Of a DNA stretch of 64,000 nt, positions 18,407 to 28,974 are shown in pieces; the first letter of the stretch is position 1; each line of letters opens with the position of its first letter. The DNA is from Clostridia bacterium (lineage in GTDB: Bacteria; Bacillota; Clostridia; Lachnospirales; Lachnospiraceae). The notes under the pieces are model-generated. The model did no database searches, was not told where the DNA came from, and worked only from the letters and a program-made list of their open reading frames with translations. The stretch spans positions 1 through 64,000 of the forward strand of contig SAAB01000015.1 of the NCBI GenBank assembly GCA_009929615.1. The letters are read 5' to 3'. Made by a program: the position numbers and the translations under genes.

Positions 18407-18424
18407 GAGAATGGGGGAGTCAAA

Positions 18425-19150
18425 ATGACAAAGAATTTGGCACACAGGGGTTTTAGCGGTAAGTATCCGGAAAACACCATACTGGCCTTCCAAAAGGCTA
18501 TTGAGGCTGGTGCGGATGGTATTGAACATGATGTTCATTACACCAAAGATGGCGTTCTTGTTGTCATTCACGATGAACGTGTTGACAGAACAACAGATGC
18601 CACAGGGTATGTAAGAGATTTTACATACGAAGAATTGTCAAAGCTGGACGCTTCTTATAAGTTTAAAGAGTTCGGTGTACAGCGTATTCCAACACTTAGA
18701 GAGTATATGGAGCTGGTAAAGGACAAGGATATTATTACCAACATCGAATTAAAGACGGGGGTTTTTGAATATCCGGGAATTGAAAAGATGGTCTGTGATA
18801 TGATTCATGAGTATGATATCAAGGACAGAATCATTATTTCTTCCTTTAATCATTACTCTGTTCTGAGGATGAAAGCATTGGACCCGACGATGAAGTGTGG
18901 TCTTCTGGAAGAATCCTGGCTGCTTAATGCGGGGGCTTATGTAGCTGCTTCAGGTGTGGAATGTTATCATCCAATGTATAAAAACATGACTCCGGAGATT
19001 GTGACTGAGATTAAATCCCATGGTTTGGAAATCAATACATGGACAGTCAACGAAGCAGATGAAATCCGTGAAATGTTTGAGCGGGGTGTTGACTCTGTTA
19101 TCAGCAATTATCCGGATGTAGTAAATCAGGTAAAGAAAGCTTTTAAATAA
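18425..19150 (+). CDS. Glycerophosphodiester phosphodiesterase
   Basis: This 241-aa GDPD-family enzyme has a catalytic N-terminal segment LAHRGFSGKYPENT, then GADGIEHDVHYTKDG with the metal-binding Glu and Asp, and VVIHDERVDRTT. The later NIELKTG and INTWTVNEADEI complete the TIM-barrel signature. It has no signal peptide, so acts in the cytoplasm, releasing glycerol-3-phosphate from deacylated phospholipids. GGGGGAG precedes ATG 18425. First gene after the GlpP-type leader; the product feeds the dehydrogenase genes downstream. Confidence 0.92.
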   Translation: MTKNLAHRGFSGKYPENTILAFQKAIEAGADGIEHDVHYTKDGVLVVIHDERVDRTTDATGYVRDFTYEELSKLDASYKFKEFGVQRIPTLREYMELVKDKDIITNIELKTGVFEYPGIEKMVCDMIHEYDIKDRIIISSFNHYSVLRMKALDPTMKCGLLEESWLLNAGAYVAASGVECYHPMYKNMTPEIVTEIKSHGLEINTWTVNEADEIREMFERGVDSVISNYPDVVNQVKKAFK

Positions 19151-19179
19151 TATAAATCCAACTATCAGGAGGGAAAAAG

Positions 19180-20616
19180 ATGTACGATATTATTATCATT
19201 GGTGCCGGTGTAGCAGGCTGCGCATCTGCCAGAGAATTATCACGTTATAATGCCAGTATCTGCGTTGTGGATAAGGAAGAAGATGTATGTGCAGGTACTT
19301 CTAAAGCCAACAGTGCCATTGCTCATGCAGGTTATGATGCAGAACCAGGTTCTTTAATGGCAAAGTTAAATGTTCAGGGTAATCAGATGATGGATGAAAT
19401 GTCAAAAGAGCTGGACTTTCCATTTAAACGCAGCGGCTCTTTAGTTGTATGTGTACGTGAAAAAGACAGATATAAATTAGAAGATTTATTAGAGCGGGGA
19501 CAGAAAAACGGTGTGAAAGATTTAAGAATTGTAGATGGCAAAGAAGCTCATGAATTAGAGCCAAATCTGTCAGAGCAGGTTATCGCAGCACTGTATGCGC
19601 CAACAGCAGGTATTGTATGTCCATTTGGAATGAATATTGCTTATGCAGAGAATGCAGCAGTTAATGGTGTCGAGTTTAAATTGAATACAGAAGTGCAGGA
19701 TATTAAAAAGACAGATAAGGGCTATACGCTTACAACCAGCCAGGGTCTTATGGAAGCAAAGGTTGTTATCAATGCTGCGGGCGTTTATGCAGATAAATTC
19801 CACAACATGATAAGTGCAGAGAAGATTCATATCACACCTCGCCGTGGTGATTACTGTCTGTTAGATAAAACAGCCGGACAGCATGTATCCCGGACGATTT
19901 TTCCGCTTCCGGATGAATTTGGTAAAGGTGTTCTGGTTACACCAACGGTTCATGGTAATTTACTGGTTGGACCAACAGCTATTGATATTGAAGATAAAGA
20001 AGCAACAGCCACAACCCAGGAAGGTCTGAACTATCTGACAAGCAAAGCTGGTGAAGCTGTATCGAATCTTCCTATGCGTCAGGTTATCACTTCTTTTGCA
20101 GGACTCCGTGCCCATGAAGATAACCATGAATTTATTATTGGTGAAGTTAAGGATTCCGAAGGCTTTGTAGATGTGGCAGGTATTGAGTCACCAGGACTTA
20201 CAAGCGCACCGGCCATCGGTGTTATGGTTAAAGAAATCGTGGCAAAGATGATGAATCTTTCAGAAAAAGAAGATTTTATTGCAACAAGAAAGGGTATTAT
20301 CAGCCCGGCAGAACTGAGTAAAGAAGAACAGGCAAAGCTTATCGAAGCGAAACCGGAATACGGTAATATTATCTGCCGTTGTGAAATGATTACAGAGGGT
20401 GAGATTCTCGATGCCATTCACAGACCTCTCGGAGCCCGGTCTCTGGACGGCGTGAAACGTCGTACCCGTGCAGGTATGGGACGATGCCAGGCAGGTTTCT
20501 GTTCACCTCGAACAATGGAAATATTGGCCCGTGAACTCCATGTGGGTATGGAAGATATTACAAAATGCGGCGGCGATTCCAAGTTAATTGTTGGAACTGT
20601 CAAAGATGAATTATAG
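19180..20616 (+). CDS. GlpA-like FAD-dependent glycerol-3-phosphate dehydrogenase subunit
   Basis: This 478-aa flavoprotein starts with the FAD-binding Rossmann motif IIIGAGVAGCASARELS. The C-terminus (about 390-460) is a Cys-rich BFD-like [2Fe-2S] domain: CRCEMITEGEI, then GRCQAGFCSPR. This architecture is that of anaerobic glycerol-3-phosphate dehydrogenase large subunits in Firmicutes, also annotated as NAD(P)/FAD-dependent oxidoreductase. AGGAGGG precedes ATG 19180. Cotranscribed with the GDPD gene and with two partner redox genes; together they would oxidise glycerol-3-phosphate to DHAP. Confidence 0.88.
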   Translation: MYDIIIIGAGVAGCASARELSRYNASICVVDKEEDVCAGTSKANSAIAHAGYDAEPGSLMAKLNVQGNQMMDEMSKELDFPFKRSGSLVVCVREKDRYKLEDLLERGQKNGVKDLRIVDGKEAHELEPNLSEQVIAALYAPTAGIVCPFGMNIAYAENAAVNGVEFKLNTEVQDIKKTDKGYTLTTSQGLMEAKVVINAAGVYADKFHNMISAEKIHITPRRGDYCLLDKTAGQHVSRTIFPLPDEFGKGVLVTPTVHGNLLVGPTAIDIEDKEATATTQEGLNYLTSKAGEAVSNLPMRQVITSFAGLRAHEDNHEFIIGEVKDSEGFVDVAGIESPGLTSAPAIGVMVKEIVAKMMNLSEKEDFIATRKGIISPAELSKEEQAKLIEAKPEYGNIICRCEMITEGEILDAIHRPLGARSLDGVKRRTRAGMGRCQAGFCSPRTMEILARELHVGMEDITKCGGDSKLIVGTVKDEL

Positions 20617-20633
20617 GAAGGATGGTGCAGAAT

Positions 20634-21905
20634 ATGTTAACTTATGATTTAGTTGTTGTCGGCGGTGGTCCGGCAGGTTTAGCAGCAGCAGCGTCTGCAA
20701 AGAAAAATGGAATTGACAGCATCATCATTCTTGAACGAGATAATGAGCTGGGTGGTATTTTAAATCAGTGTATTCATAACGGATTCGGTCTTCATACTTT
20801 TAAAGAAGAACTGACAGGGCCGGAATATGCAGGCCGTTTTATTGAAGAAGTTACAGAATTAAAGATTGAGTATAAATTACACACAATGGTTATGGACATT
20901 AATCAGGATAAAGTTGTTACAGCTATGAATAAAGAGGATGGTCTTTTTGAGATTCAGGCAAAAGCTGTTATTCTGGCTATGGGATGTCGTGAACGTCCAA
21001 GAGGTGCTCTGAACATTCCTGGATATCGTCCGGCTGGAATTTATTCTGCGGGAACTGCACAGCGTCTTGTTAATATTGAAGGTTTTATGCCGGGCCGTGA
21101 AGTTGTTATTCTTGGTTCCGGTGATATCGGTTTGATTATGGCACGTCGTATGACTTTGGAAGGTGCCAAGGTTAAGGTCGTTGCCGAATTGATGCCATTC
21201 TCAGGCGGGTTAAAACGAAATATCGTTCAGTGTCTGGATGACTTTGGCATTCCGCTGAAGCTGAGCCATACAGTTGTAGACATTGATGGAAAAGACAGAC
21301 TTAAAGGCATTACTCTGGCACAGGTGGATAATACCGGAAAGCCAATCCCCGGAACTGAAGAACATTATTCTTGTGATACATTACTTCTTTCCTGTGGTCT
21401 TATTCCTGAAAATGAATTATCCAGAGGTATTGGTGTAGATATTGAGCCGATTACCAATGGTCCGATTGTTAATGAAAGCCTTGAAACCAATGTAGAGGGC
21501 GTTTTCGCATGTGGAAATGTTCTTCATGTACATGATTTGGTTGATTTTGTATCTGAGGAAGCTTCTGCAGCAGGAAAGAATGCAGCGAAGTATATTAAAA
21601 ACGGCGGTAAAGAGATGGCGGTAGAACATGAAACAGTAAACCTCTGTCCGGAAGGTATTGTGCGTTACACCGTACCGAAAACCATTAATGTGGACCGGAT
21701 GGATGATGAAATCACTGTTCGTTTCCGAGTGGGTGCCGTTCAGAAAAACTGTTATGTCACGACTTATTTTGATGGTGAACAGGTAATGCGCCGTAGACGT
21801 CCGGTAGTTGCACCGGGTGAAATGGAAGAAGTCAAATTAAAGAAATCAAAACTTCTGGAATATCCGGATTTAAAGAAAATCAGCTTTAAGGTAGAGGAGG
21901 CGTAA
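20634..21905 (+). CDS. GlpB-like FAD/NAD(P)-dependent oxidoreductase
   Basis: A two-dinucleotide-binding flavoprotein of about 423 aa. The N-terminal FAD motif is VVVGGGPAGLAAA, the NAD motif is VVILGSGDIGLIMARR, and VFACGNVLHVHDLVD is the second FAD-binding strand. AGGAAGG at 20615-20621 directly abuts ATG 20622, so ATG 20634 is the likelier start. It sits between the GlpA-like protein and DUF1667. This three-gene set recurs in Firmicutes as an anaerobic glycerol-3-phosphate oxidation module; the electron acceptor is not evident. Confidence 0.87.
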   Translation: MLTYDLVVVGGGPAGLAAAASAKKNGIDSIIILERDNELGGILNQCIHNGFGLHTFKEELTGPEYAGRFIEEVTELKIEYKLHTMVMDINQDKVVTAMNKEDGLFEIQAKAVILAMGCRERPRGALNIPGYRPAGIYSAGTAQRLVNIEGFMPGREVVILGSGDIGLIMARRMTLEGAKVKVVAELMPFSGGLKRNIVQCLDDFGIPLKLSHTVVDIDGKDRLKGITLAQVDNTGKPIPGTEEHYSCDTLLLSCGLIPENELSRGIGVDIEPITNGPIVNESLETNVEGVFACGNVLHVHDLVDFVSEEASAAGKNAAKYIKNGGKEMAVEHETVNLCPEGIVRYTVPKTINVDRMDDEITVRFRVGAVQKNCYVTTYFDGEQVMRRRRPVVAPGEMEEVKLKKSKLLEYPDLKKISFKVEEA

Positions 21906-21909
21906 AAAC

Positions 21910-22278
21910 ATGGAAAAGAAAGAATTAACTTGTATTGGATGCCCTCTGGGATGTGGAATTACAGTAGAACTTAAAGATGGTGAAATCGTCAGTATTACAG
22001 GAAATACATGTAAAAAAGGCGAGGACTATGTTCGCAAAGAATTGACGAATCCTACACGTATTGTAACGTCTATCGTTCGTGTCAAAGGTGGAAAGATTCC
22101 GATGGTATCTGTAAAAACGGAAGCAGATATTCCGAAAGGTAAAATTTTCGATTGCACAAAGGCACTACAAAATGTTATAATGGATGCACCCGTTCATATC
22201 GGGGACGTTGTTTTGGCTGATGTTGCCGGAACCGGCGTGTCAATTGTAGCTACTAAAAACGTAGAAGCGATAAAATAA
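21910..22278 (+). CDS. DUF1667 redox-partner protein
   Basis: This 122-aa protein has an N-terminal CIGCPLGCGITV motif with closely spaced cysteines and a fourth in TGNTCKKGEDY, suggesting an iron-sulphur or metal site. The remainder matches the DUF1667 pattern (TNPTRIVTSIVRVKGG, FDCTKAL, GDVVLADVAGTGVSIVAT). It begins 4 bases after the GlpB-like gene, behind GGAGG. I infer electron transfer with the two upstream flavoproteins. Confidence 0.85.
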   Translation: MEKKELTCIGCPLGCGITVELKDGEIVSITGNTCKKGEDYVRKELTNPTRIVTSIVRVKGGKIPMVSVKTEADIPKGKIFDCTKALQNVIMDAPVHIGDVVLADVAGTGVSIVATKNVEAIK

Positions 22279-22301
22279 TAAAGGACCTGGGGTGATAAGA
22301 T

Positions 22302-23006
22302 TTGGAAATACTCATGGCTATAGATGAATATCTCCATATGTTTAATATTCCTGTCATTATCATCCGGCTGCTTATGGCAACTGTTTGTGGAGGCATCATC
22401 GGCTTCTGTCGAAGTGTAAAGAAGCGTGGAGCCGGATTTAAGACACATATTCTCGTATGTCTTGGTGCAGCGTTGATTATGATGACAGGGCAATACATAT
22501 TTGAGGAAGTATCGGGTGGTACAGGGGATGTGGCCCGTTTGGCAGCACAGGTTGTAAGTGGTGTTGGTTTCCTGGGTGCAGGTACTATTATGGTAACCGG
22601 GCGTAACCAGGTAAAAGGGTTAACCACGGCAGCAGGGCTTTGGGCCTGCTCTGGTATTGGACTGGCTATTGGCATTGGCTTTTATTCAGGTGGTCTTATT
22701 GCTACATTAATTGTATTTTTAGTTTATAATTATATGCAGAAGATTGATGAGATTGCTTATGAACATTCCAGGGTTTACGACCTTTATGTGGAGTTTGAAT
22801 CGAGAAAATACATAACGCCTTTCATGTCAGCGATGAAAGAGCGGGGATTTAAGTTTTTAAGTCTGGAACTTAGCAAGTCTAAGAAGAATAAAGAAGAGAT
22901 TGTCAGCGCGACCATGTCTGTAGAAGTCAGCAGTAAGTCGAAGGGCGTGGATGTGCTTCAGTTTATTGAAGCCCTTGAAGGGGTTAATTCAGTTGAAGAA
23001 ATGTAG
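22302..23006 (+). CDS. MgtC/SapB family membrane protein
   Basis: This 234-aa protein has about four N-terminal membrane helices carrying the family signature: RLLMATVCGGIIGFCRS, GAGFKTHILVCLGAALIM, AQVVSGVGFLGAGTI and GLTTAAGLWACSGIGLA. A soluble C-terminal domain of about 80 residues is ACT-like in length. GGGGTG at 22289-22294 supports TTG 22302; ATG 22314 would be 19 bases away. MgtC proteins relate to Mg2+ or phosphate homeostasis, but the role here is unproven. It closes the glycerol-phosphate transcription unit. Confidence 0.88.
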   Translation: MEILMAIDEYLHMFNIPVIIIRLLMATVCGGIIGFCRSVKKRGAGFKTHILVCLGAALIMMTGQYIFEEVSGGTGDVARLAAQVVSGVGFLGAGTIMVTGRNQVKGLTTAAGLWACSGIGLAIGIGFYSGGLIATLIVFLVYNYMQKIDEIAYEHSRVYDLYVEFESRKYITPFMSAMKERGFKFLSLELSKSKKNKEEIVSATMSVEVSSKSKGVDVLQFIEALEGVNSVEEM

Positions 23007-23010
23007 AATA

Positions 23011-23048
23011 GGAAAGTCCTGTATTTGCAGGACTTTCTTCTTTTTTTC
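23011..23048 (+). terminator. Intrinsic terminator after the MgtC-like gene
   Basis: Stem GAAAGTCCTG/CAGGACTTTC with a TATTTG loop, followed by TTCTTTTTTT. Confidence 0.88.
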
Positions 23049-23057
23049 AATGTCATA

Positions 23058-23086
23058 TTGACTTTTTCTTAATTTTTGCTTAGAAT
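23058..23086 (+). promoter_or_regulatory. Promoter of the valS T-box transcript
   Basis: TTGACT (23058-23063), a 17-base spacer and TAGAAT (23081-23086). Confidence 0.75.
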
Positions 23087-23105
23087 AATGAGGTATATTT
23101 GAAAA

Positions 23106-23352
23106 TGTAGTGAGAAAGAGGAGTAGGAACAAAACCTTTAAAGAGAGGATGGTTCACAGGCTGTAAAACCATCTAAAGAAGTAGGTTCTGAAGGTAGCTT
23201 TTGAACAGGACGGGCGAACCCCTTTTGGGTAAGTAGTCTGTCACGGATAGCTCCGTTAAAGGCTTAGAGATATACAGAGCGTTTTTTCTGTATAATTAAG
23301 GTGGTACCGTGAGCTTTCGCCCTTATTTTTAGGGATGAAGGCCTTTTTTTTA
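23106..23352 (+). promoter_or_regulatory. T-box riboswitch, valine-specific
   Basis: The leader contains the T-box antiterminator sequence AATTAAGGTGGTACCGTG (23294-23311), which reads uncharged tRNA 3' ends, followed by a terminator GCTTTCGCCC...GGGATGAAGGC and a T-run (to 23352). In stem I the GAAC near 23127 pairs with GTTC near 23185, and the triplet just 5' of the latter is GTA (23181-23183), a valine specifier codon. The following gene is valS, so low charged tRNA-Val would raise its expression. Specifier placement is by eye. Confidence 0.93.
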
Positions 23353-23387
23353 CTATAACAATCATAGTATTTTAGGAGGAAGAAAAC

Positions 23388-26045
23388 ATGCAGTTGGAAA
23401 AAACTTATAACCCGGCGGCCATTGAAGACAAGTTATATCAGAAATGGCTGGACAATAAATACTTCCATGCGGAAGTTGATAGAAGCAAGAAACCTTTTAC
23501 AATCGTGATTCCACCGCCAAATATCACCGGCCAGCTTCACATGGGGCATGCTTTGGATAATACCTTACAGGATATTTTAATCCGTTCCAAACGTATGCAG
23601 GGATATAATGCCCTTTGGCAGCCGGGTACAGACCATGCCAGTATTGCAACAGAAGTTAAGATTCTTGAAAAATTAAAGGAAGAGGGCATTTCCAAGAAGG
23701 ATTTGGGACGTGATGCTTTTCTTGAAAGAGCCTGGGAATGGAAGAAAGAATATGGTGGACGTATTATCAGCCAGCTGAAGAAGCTGGGCTCATCCTGCGA
23801 CTGGGACAGAGAACGTTTTACCATGGATGAAGGATGTAACAAGGCTGTTGAAGAAGTCTTTGTACGTCTTCATGAAAAAGGACTTATTTATAAAGGGGCA
23901 AGAATTATCAACTGGTGTCCTGTCTGCAAGACGAGTATCTCGGATGCAGAGGTTGAATACGAAGATCAGGCGGGCCATTTCTGGCATATTAATTATCCGG
24001 TGGTTGGTTCGGATGAAGTGGTTGAAATCGCAACAACCCGTCCGGAAACGATGCTTGGTGATACAGCCGTTGCTGTTCATCCGGAAGATGAGCGTTATCA
24101 GCATCTGATTGGTAAGAAAGTATTGCTTCCAATTGTGAACAAAGAGATTCCGGTGGTAGCAGATGAATATGTTGACCGCGAATTTGGTACCGGCGTGGTT
24201 AAAATTACACCAGCAAACGACCCTAATGACTTTGAAGTGGGTAAGAGACACAATCTGGAACAGATTAATATTATGAACGATGATGCGACAATTAATGAAA
24301 AAGGTGGCATCTACGAAGGAATGGACCGCTATGAAGCCCGCAAGGCGATTGTTGCTGAATTAGACCGTCTTGGTTATCTGGTTCGTATCGAGGACCACAG
24401 CCATAATGTAGGTACCCATGACCGTTGTAAGACAACTGTAGAGCCATTGATTAAACAGCAGTGGTTTGTAAAAATGGAAGAACTGGCGAAACCGGCCATC
24501 GAAGCTCTTAAGAAAGAGGATTTGAAATTCGTGCCGGAACGTTTTGATAAAACTTACCTTCATTGGCTGGAGAATATCCGTGATTGGTGTATTTCCAGAC
24601 AGCTCTGGTGGGGCCATCGTATTCCTGCTTATTATTGTCAGGAATGTGGCGAGATTATGGTTGCCCGTAAGACAGAAGCACCTCATAAGTGTTCAAAATG
24701 TGGAAGTACTCATATTCAGCAGGATGAGGATACATTAGATACATGGTTCAGTTCAGCTCTCTGGCCATTTTCCACATTGGGCTGGCCGGATAAGACAGAG
24801 GATTTGGACTATTTCTATCCAACCAATGTTTTGGTAACAGGCTATGATATTATTTTCTTCTGGGTTATCCGTATGGTATTTTCCGGATTGGAACATATGG
24901 GCGAAGTGCCATTTGATACGGTTCTGATTCATGGTCTTGTACGTGATTCCCAGGGGCGCAAGATGAGTAAATCCCTTGGAAATGGTATTGACCCATTAGA
25001 GGTTATTGATAAATACGGTGCAGATGCCCTCAGATTCACATTGATTACAGGAAATGCACCGGGAAATGATATGCGTTTCTATTGGGAAAAGGTTGAAGCC
25101 AGCCGGAACTTTGCAAACAAAGTATGGAATGCGTCGCGTTTCATGCTTATGAATTTTGAGCAGGCTGAAGAAGCTGGTATTTCTATCGACAATGTTAAAT
25201 TGGAAGATTTGACCCAGGCAGATAAATGGATTCTTTCCAAAGTAAATACTCTGGCAAAAGATGTTACAGCCAATATGGATAAATACGAACTGGGTATTGC
25301 TGTTCAGAAGCTGTATGATTTTATTTGGGAAGAGTTCTGCGACTGGTATATCGAGATGGTGAAACCACGTCTTTATAATGATGAAGATACAACGAAGGCA
25401 GCAGCCCTCTGGACTTTAAAAACCGTTTTGATTCAGGCATTGAAGCTGCTTCACCCATATATGCCATTTATTACAGAAGAAATTTTCTGCAATGTTCAGC
25501 AGGAAGAAGAATCCATTATGGTATCTTCCTGGCCGGAGTATAAAGCAGAATGGAACTTTGAAATGGATGAAAATGCTGTAGAAACCATTAAAGAAGCGGT
25601 TCGTGGTATTCGTAATGTTCGTACAGGTATGAATGTACCACCAAGCAAGAAAGCAAAAGTTATTGTTGTTTCTGATAAAGAAGAAGTACGTCAGATTTTT
25701 GAAGATGGTAAAATATTCTTTGCTACACTGGCCCATGCCAGCCAGGTAGATATCCAGAAGGATGAAACCGGCATTGAAAAGGATGCGGTATCTGCAGTGA
25801 TTCATCAGGCAGTTATCTATATGCCTTTTGCAGAGTTAGTTGATATTGAAGAAGAAAAAGCACGACTTAAAAAAGAAGAAGAAAAACTCCACAAAGAAAT
25901 TGCAAGAGCAGATGGTATGTTAAAGAATCCGAATTTTGTGAGCAAAGCACCGGAAGCTAAGATTCAGGCAGAACGTGACAAGTTGGATAAATACACACAG
26001 ATGCTTAAGCAGATTGAAGAAAGATTGGAAGCTTTAAAAGGATGA
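23388..26045 (+). CDS. valS: Valyl-tRNA synthetase
   Basis: A class I aminoacyl-tRNA synthetase of 885 aa. Visible are the HIGH-type motif [14 protein letters not shown], the large CP1 editing domain ([18 protein letters not shown]), the Cys-rich zinc segments (CQECGE, CSKCGS), the KMSKS motif [14 protein letters not shown], the anticodon-binding helical domain, and a C-terminal coiled coil typical of ValRS. It charges tRNA-Val and hydrolyses mischarged threonine. AGGAGG precedes ATG 23388. Controlled by the T-box upstream; its stop overlaps folC by four bases. Confidence 0.98.
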   Translation: MQLEKTYNPAAIEDKLYQKWLDNKYFHAEVDRSKKPFTIVIPPPNITGQLHMGHALDNTLQDILIRSKRMQGYNALWQPGTDHASIATEVKILEKLKEEGISKKDLGRDAFLERAWEWKKEYGGRIISQLKKLGSSCDWDRERFTMDEGCNKAVEEVFVRLHEKGLIYKGARIINWCPVCKTSISDAEVEYEDQAGHFWHINYPVVGSDEVVEIATTRPETMLGDTAVAVHPEDERYQHLIGKKVLLPIVNKEIPVVADEYVDREFGTGVVKITPANDPNDFEVGKRHNLEQINIMNDDATINEKGGIYEGMDRYEARKAIVAELDRLGYLVRIEDHSHNVGTHDRCKTTVEPLIKQQWFVKMEELAKPAIEALKKEDLKFVPERFDKTYLHWLENIRDWCISRQLWWGHRIPAYYCQECGEIMVARKTEAPHKCSKCGSTHIQQDEDTLDTWFSSALWPFSTLGWPDKTEDLDYFYPTNVLVTGYDIIFFWVIRMVFSGLEHMGEVPFDTVLIHGLVRDSQGRKMSKSLGNGIDPLEVIDKYGADALRFTLITGNAPGNDMRFYWEKVEASRNFANKVWNASRFMLMNFEQAEEAGISIDNVKLEDLTQADKWILSKVNTLAKDVTANMDKYELGIAVQKLYDFIWEEFCDWYIEMVKPRLYNDEDTTKAAALWTLKTVLIQALKLLHPYMPFITEEIFCNVQQEEESIMVSSWPEYKAEWNFEMDENAVETIKEAVRGIRNVRTGMNVPPSKKAKVIVVSDKEEVRQIFEDGKIFFATLAHASQVDIQKDETGIEKDAVSAVIHQAVIYMPFAELVDIEEEKARLKKEEEKLHKEIARADGMLKNPNFVSKAPEAKIQAERDKLDKYTQMLKQIEERLEALKG

Positions 26046-27337
26046 TCGAAGAAATAACCAGATATCTCTATGCTATTCCCCGGTTTGCAAGAACCGGGGG
26101 GCTGGAGCAGACCAAGGAAAGACTCAGACTTTTGGGAAGCCCTGAAAAGAGTTTTCATTATATACATGTAGCAGGGACCAATGGCAAGGGCTCGGTCTGT
26201 GCCTATATGGAATCCTGTCTGCGGAATATGGGCTATAAAACCGGATTATTCACATCGCCCCATCTGATACGAATCAATGAGAGAATTCGTATCGGCAACC
26301 AGGAGATTTCGGATGAGAATTTTGCAGAAGCCTTTTATAAAGTGAAGAATCTGATAGACATTCAAAAAGAACAGGGCATTGCCCATCCGACATTTTTCGA
26401 GTTTATTTACCTTATGGCCATGACTGCCTTTCAAAAAGCCGGCATTGAATATGGGGTTATCGAAACCGGTCTGGGTGGACGTCTGGATTTAACGAATGCT
26501 GTGGAAAAGCCGGATATAACAGTGATTACATCGATTGGTCTGGACCACACGGCTATTCTGGGCGATACTTTTGAACAGATTGCAGCAGAGAAAGCGGGTA
26601 TCATTAAAGCAGGGGTTCCCCTTGTTTATTTGGATGACAGAGAATCTGTTTCTAAAGTTATCCGGGAGAAAGCCGGAGAGGCTTATCCTGTTAAAAAGGA
26701 ATGGATTCATATGGATTCTGTGAAACCGGGAAGACTGGATTTTTCCCTGGAGTGTCCATATTTTGAAAAATATGATATAATGCTAAATACCAACGGGATA
26801 TATCAGACGGAGAATGGAGCACTTGCGGTTACGGCGATGGAAGTGCTGAAAAAATCTTTGAACTGGACTTTGTCCGAGGCAGACTTCCGAAAGAAAATCA
26901 TAGAAGGACTGGCGCGGATGACATGGCCGGGACGTATGGAGGCCGTAGCCAAGGACATTTATGTGGATGGAGCCCATAATGATGATGGGATTCGGGAACT
27001 GGTCCGTTCTGTAGAAACTATTTTTCCGGAGAAGAATATTTATCTGATATTTGCCGTGGCTGAAGATAAGGATTACCGGGAGATGATTCATCATTTGTGT
27101 GGTTTGAAGCATTTGAAGGGAGTCATGGTTACAGAGATTGATAATGGACGCCGCCGCGACTTTCATGAGGTCATGGATATTTTTAAAGAAAACTGGAATG
27201 GAAATATTCAAGGCACATATAATGTAAATGAAGCCATTAGGGCGGAAAGAAGCCGGAAGGGTAAGGATGGCGTGCTCATATGTACAGGCTCTCTCTATCT
27301 GGTTGGCCATGTGAAGGAGATTCTGGGAGGAATTTAG
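26042..27337 (+). CDS. folC: Folylpolyglutamate synthase
   Basis: This 431-aa Mur-ligase-like enzyme has the ATP-binding loop [14 protein letters not shown], the following [28 protein letters not shown] with the family Glu and Asp, and DGAHNDDGI with the metal-binding His. It adds glutamates to folates; some homologues also make dihydrofolate. It starts in an ATGA overlap with valS, so it is translationally coupled and under the same T-box control. Confidence 0.94.
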   Translation: MIEEITRYLYAIPRFARTGGLEQTKERLRLLGSPEKSFHYIHVAGTNGKGSVCAYMESCLRNMGYKTGLFTSPHLIRINERIRIGNQEISDENFAEAFYKVKNLIDIQKEQGIAHPTFFEFIYLMAMTAFQKAGIEYGVIETGLGGRLDLTNAVEKPDITVITSIGLDHTAILGDTFEQIAAEKAGIIKAGVPLVYLDDRESVSKVIREKAGEAYPVKKEWIHMDSVKPGRLDFSLECPYFEKYDIMLNTNGIYQTENGALAVTAMEVLKKSLNWTLSEADFRKKIIEGLARMTWPGRMEAVAKDIYVDGAHNDDGIRELVRSVETIFPEKNIYLIFAVAEDKDYREMIHHLCGLKHLKGVMVTEIDNGRRRDFHEVMDIFKENWNGNIQGTYNVNEAIRAERSRKGKDGVLICTGSLYLVGHVKEILGGI

Positions 27338-27499
27338 ATGATTAACTTTGATGAAGAATTAAAAAAATACAAACCAAGTCTTGAAGTGGACCAGGCGGAG
27401 GAAGCTATTCAGCAGAATGACCTTAGAGATGTCATTGACATCGTTGAAGAAATGATGCAGGAATTCCATAATGATGCCAAACAGCGGAAGCAGTTTTAG
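27338..27499 (+). CDS. Small acidic protein, 53 aa, unknown
   Basis: An ATG directly follows the folC stop (TAG then ATG), with GGGAGG at 27325-27330 as ribosome site. The sequence starts MINFDEELKKYKPSLEVDQ and ends AKQRKQF. It is highly charged, predicted all-helical and without Cys or a membrane segment. The tight spacing on both sides (12 bases to the next start) and a good ribosome site argue for a real gene in the valS-folC operon. No family recognised. Confidence 0.65.
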   Translation: MINFDEELKKYKPSLEVDQAEEAIQQNDLRDVIDIVEEMMQEFHNDAKQRKQF

Positions 27500-27510
27500 G
27501 AGGGACGTCT

Positions 27511-28962
27511 ATGAATTGTCCAAAATGTCATACGCCTCTTGAAGATACATACCAGTGTCCGAAGTGTCAACATGAAGAACCGACGATGAAACGTATTATC
27601 AGAGCCTCAAATTATCATTATAATCAGGGCCTGAGTAAAGCAAAACTTCGGGATTTGAGTGGTGCGATAACTTCACTTCAAATGAGTTTGAAGTATAATA
27701 AACGGAATATGAATGCGAGAAATCTGCTGGGATTAGTTTATTTTCAGATGGGTGAAACCGTATCCGCTTTAAGTGAATGGATTATTAGTGTGCATTTTCA
27801 CAACCAGGGGAATATTGCCAGAAATTATATAAAAAAAGTTCAGAATAATCCGGGACAGCTTCAGGTTATTAACAATACGATTCAGAACTATAATCTTGCC
27901 CTCAGATATCTGGAGGAGGGTAATGGCGATTTAGCTATTATAGAGTTGAAAAAGGTTGTTAATCTGAATCCTAATTATATACGGGCCTATCAGTTGCTGG
28001 GACTTCTCTATATCCAGCATAAGCAGTATTCTGCAGCCCGGAAGATTTTGTCCAGAGCATTGAAGCTGGACCGTAATAACATAACGACGGTTCGATATAT
28101 GAATGAACTGGCAGGTTATGCTCACTCAAAACGTAAGAATAAGGATATTGAGCGGGAAAAGGCAAGCTATGTTCAGATTAAAGACCCGAATCCGATTGTT
28201 ATAGAGCGGACAGCAGACAGCTATACAGACTTTAATACAAGTACGCTGTCCTTTGTGAATATATTGATTGGTATTATTATCGGTGCAGCAGTTGTTGGAC
28301 TTCTGGCGATACCAGCCATTCAAAAGACAAAAGCGGCCGAGTATAATCAGGCGGTTGTGGAATACAGCAGCCAGATTTCTGAGCGAAATAAAGAAATTAC
28401 GACACTGCAGAATCAGATAGATGCATTGACGGATGAGAATGATTCCCTAAAGAATAATATGGATACAACGGGCAGTCAGGCAGACAGTGGACAGAATGAA
28501 GAACTGCTTATCCAGGCAGTGAAATCTTATCTGGATAATGATTTTGTAACCTCAGGTACAGTTCTTGCAGATGTGGATAAGAGTCTTTTGTCAGGTCAGG
28601 ATGCCCAGGCAGTTTATGACTTTATTCTTTCAAAAACAAGGGATACTGTGGTTAATCAGCTCTATGCGGAAGCATATCAGTATTATGATGACCGGGATTA
28701 TATGAATGCGGTAACTATGTTTAGAAAGGTTCTGAATCTGAATACAGATTCGGTAGAGTCCTGGTACTACATGGGACGTGCTTATCAGTATCTGACAGAT
28801 TTTGAGCAGGCGAGAAACTGTTATAATACGATTATTAATAATTACGGCACCAGCGAATATGTGGATGACGCACAGAGCTATTTGTCTCAGATAGAGAGCA
28901 GAACCTCTGAAACCCAGACCACAGAGACGCAGGCAGCCGAAAGCGGAACATCAGAAACTTAA
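27511..28962 (+). CDS. Zinc-ribbon TPR membrane protein
   Basis: This 483-aa protein starts with a zinc ribbon (CPKCHTPLEDTYQCPKC), followed by several TPR units on the cytoplasmic side (about 35-210, for example YIRAYQLLGLLYIQHKQYSAA). One membrane helix lies near 245-270 (ILIGIIIGAAVVGLLAIPAI). A coiled coil (about 280-320) and further TPR units follow outside (SWYYMGRAYQYLTDFEQA), ending in a Thr/Glu-rich tail. AGGAGG precedes ATG 27511. It may scaffold protein complexes at the membrane; the partner is unknown. A terminator follows. Confidence 0.8.
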   Translation: MNCPKCHTPLEDTYQCPKCQHEEPTMKRIIRASNYHYNQGLSKAKLRDLSGAITSLQMSLKYNKRNMNARNLLGLVYFQMGETVSALSEWIISVHFHNQGNIARNYIKKVQNNPGQLQVINNTIQNYNLALRYLEEGNGDLAIIELKKVVNLNPNYIRAYQLLGLLYIQHKQYSAARKILSRALKLDRNNITTVRYMNELAGYAHSKRKNKDIEREKASYVQIKDPNPIVIERTADSYTDFNTSTLSFVNILIGIIIGAAVVGLLAIPAIQKTKAAEYNQAVVEYSSQISERNKEITTLQNQIDALTDENDSLKNNMDTTGSQADSGQNEELLIQAVKSYLDNDFVTSGTVLADVDKSLLSGQDAQAVYDFILSKTRDTVVNQLYAEAYQYYDDRDYMNAVTMFRKVLNLNTDSVESWYYMGRAYQYLTDFEQARNCYNTIINNYGTSEYVDDAQSYLSQIESRTSETQTTETQAAESGTSET

Positions 28963-28974
28963 ACACACACATAC

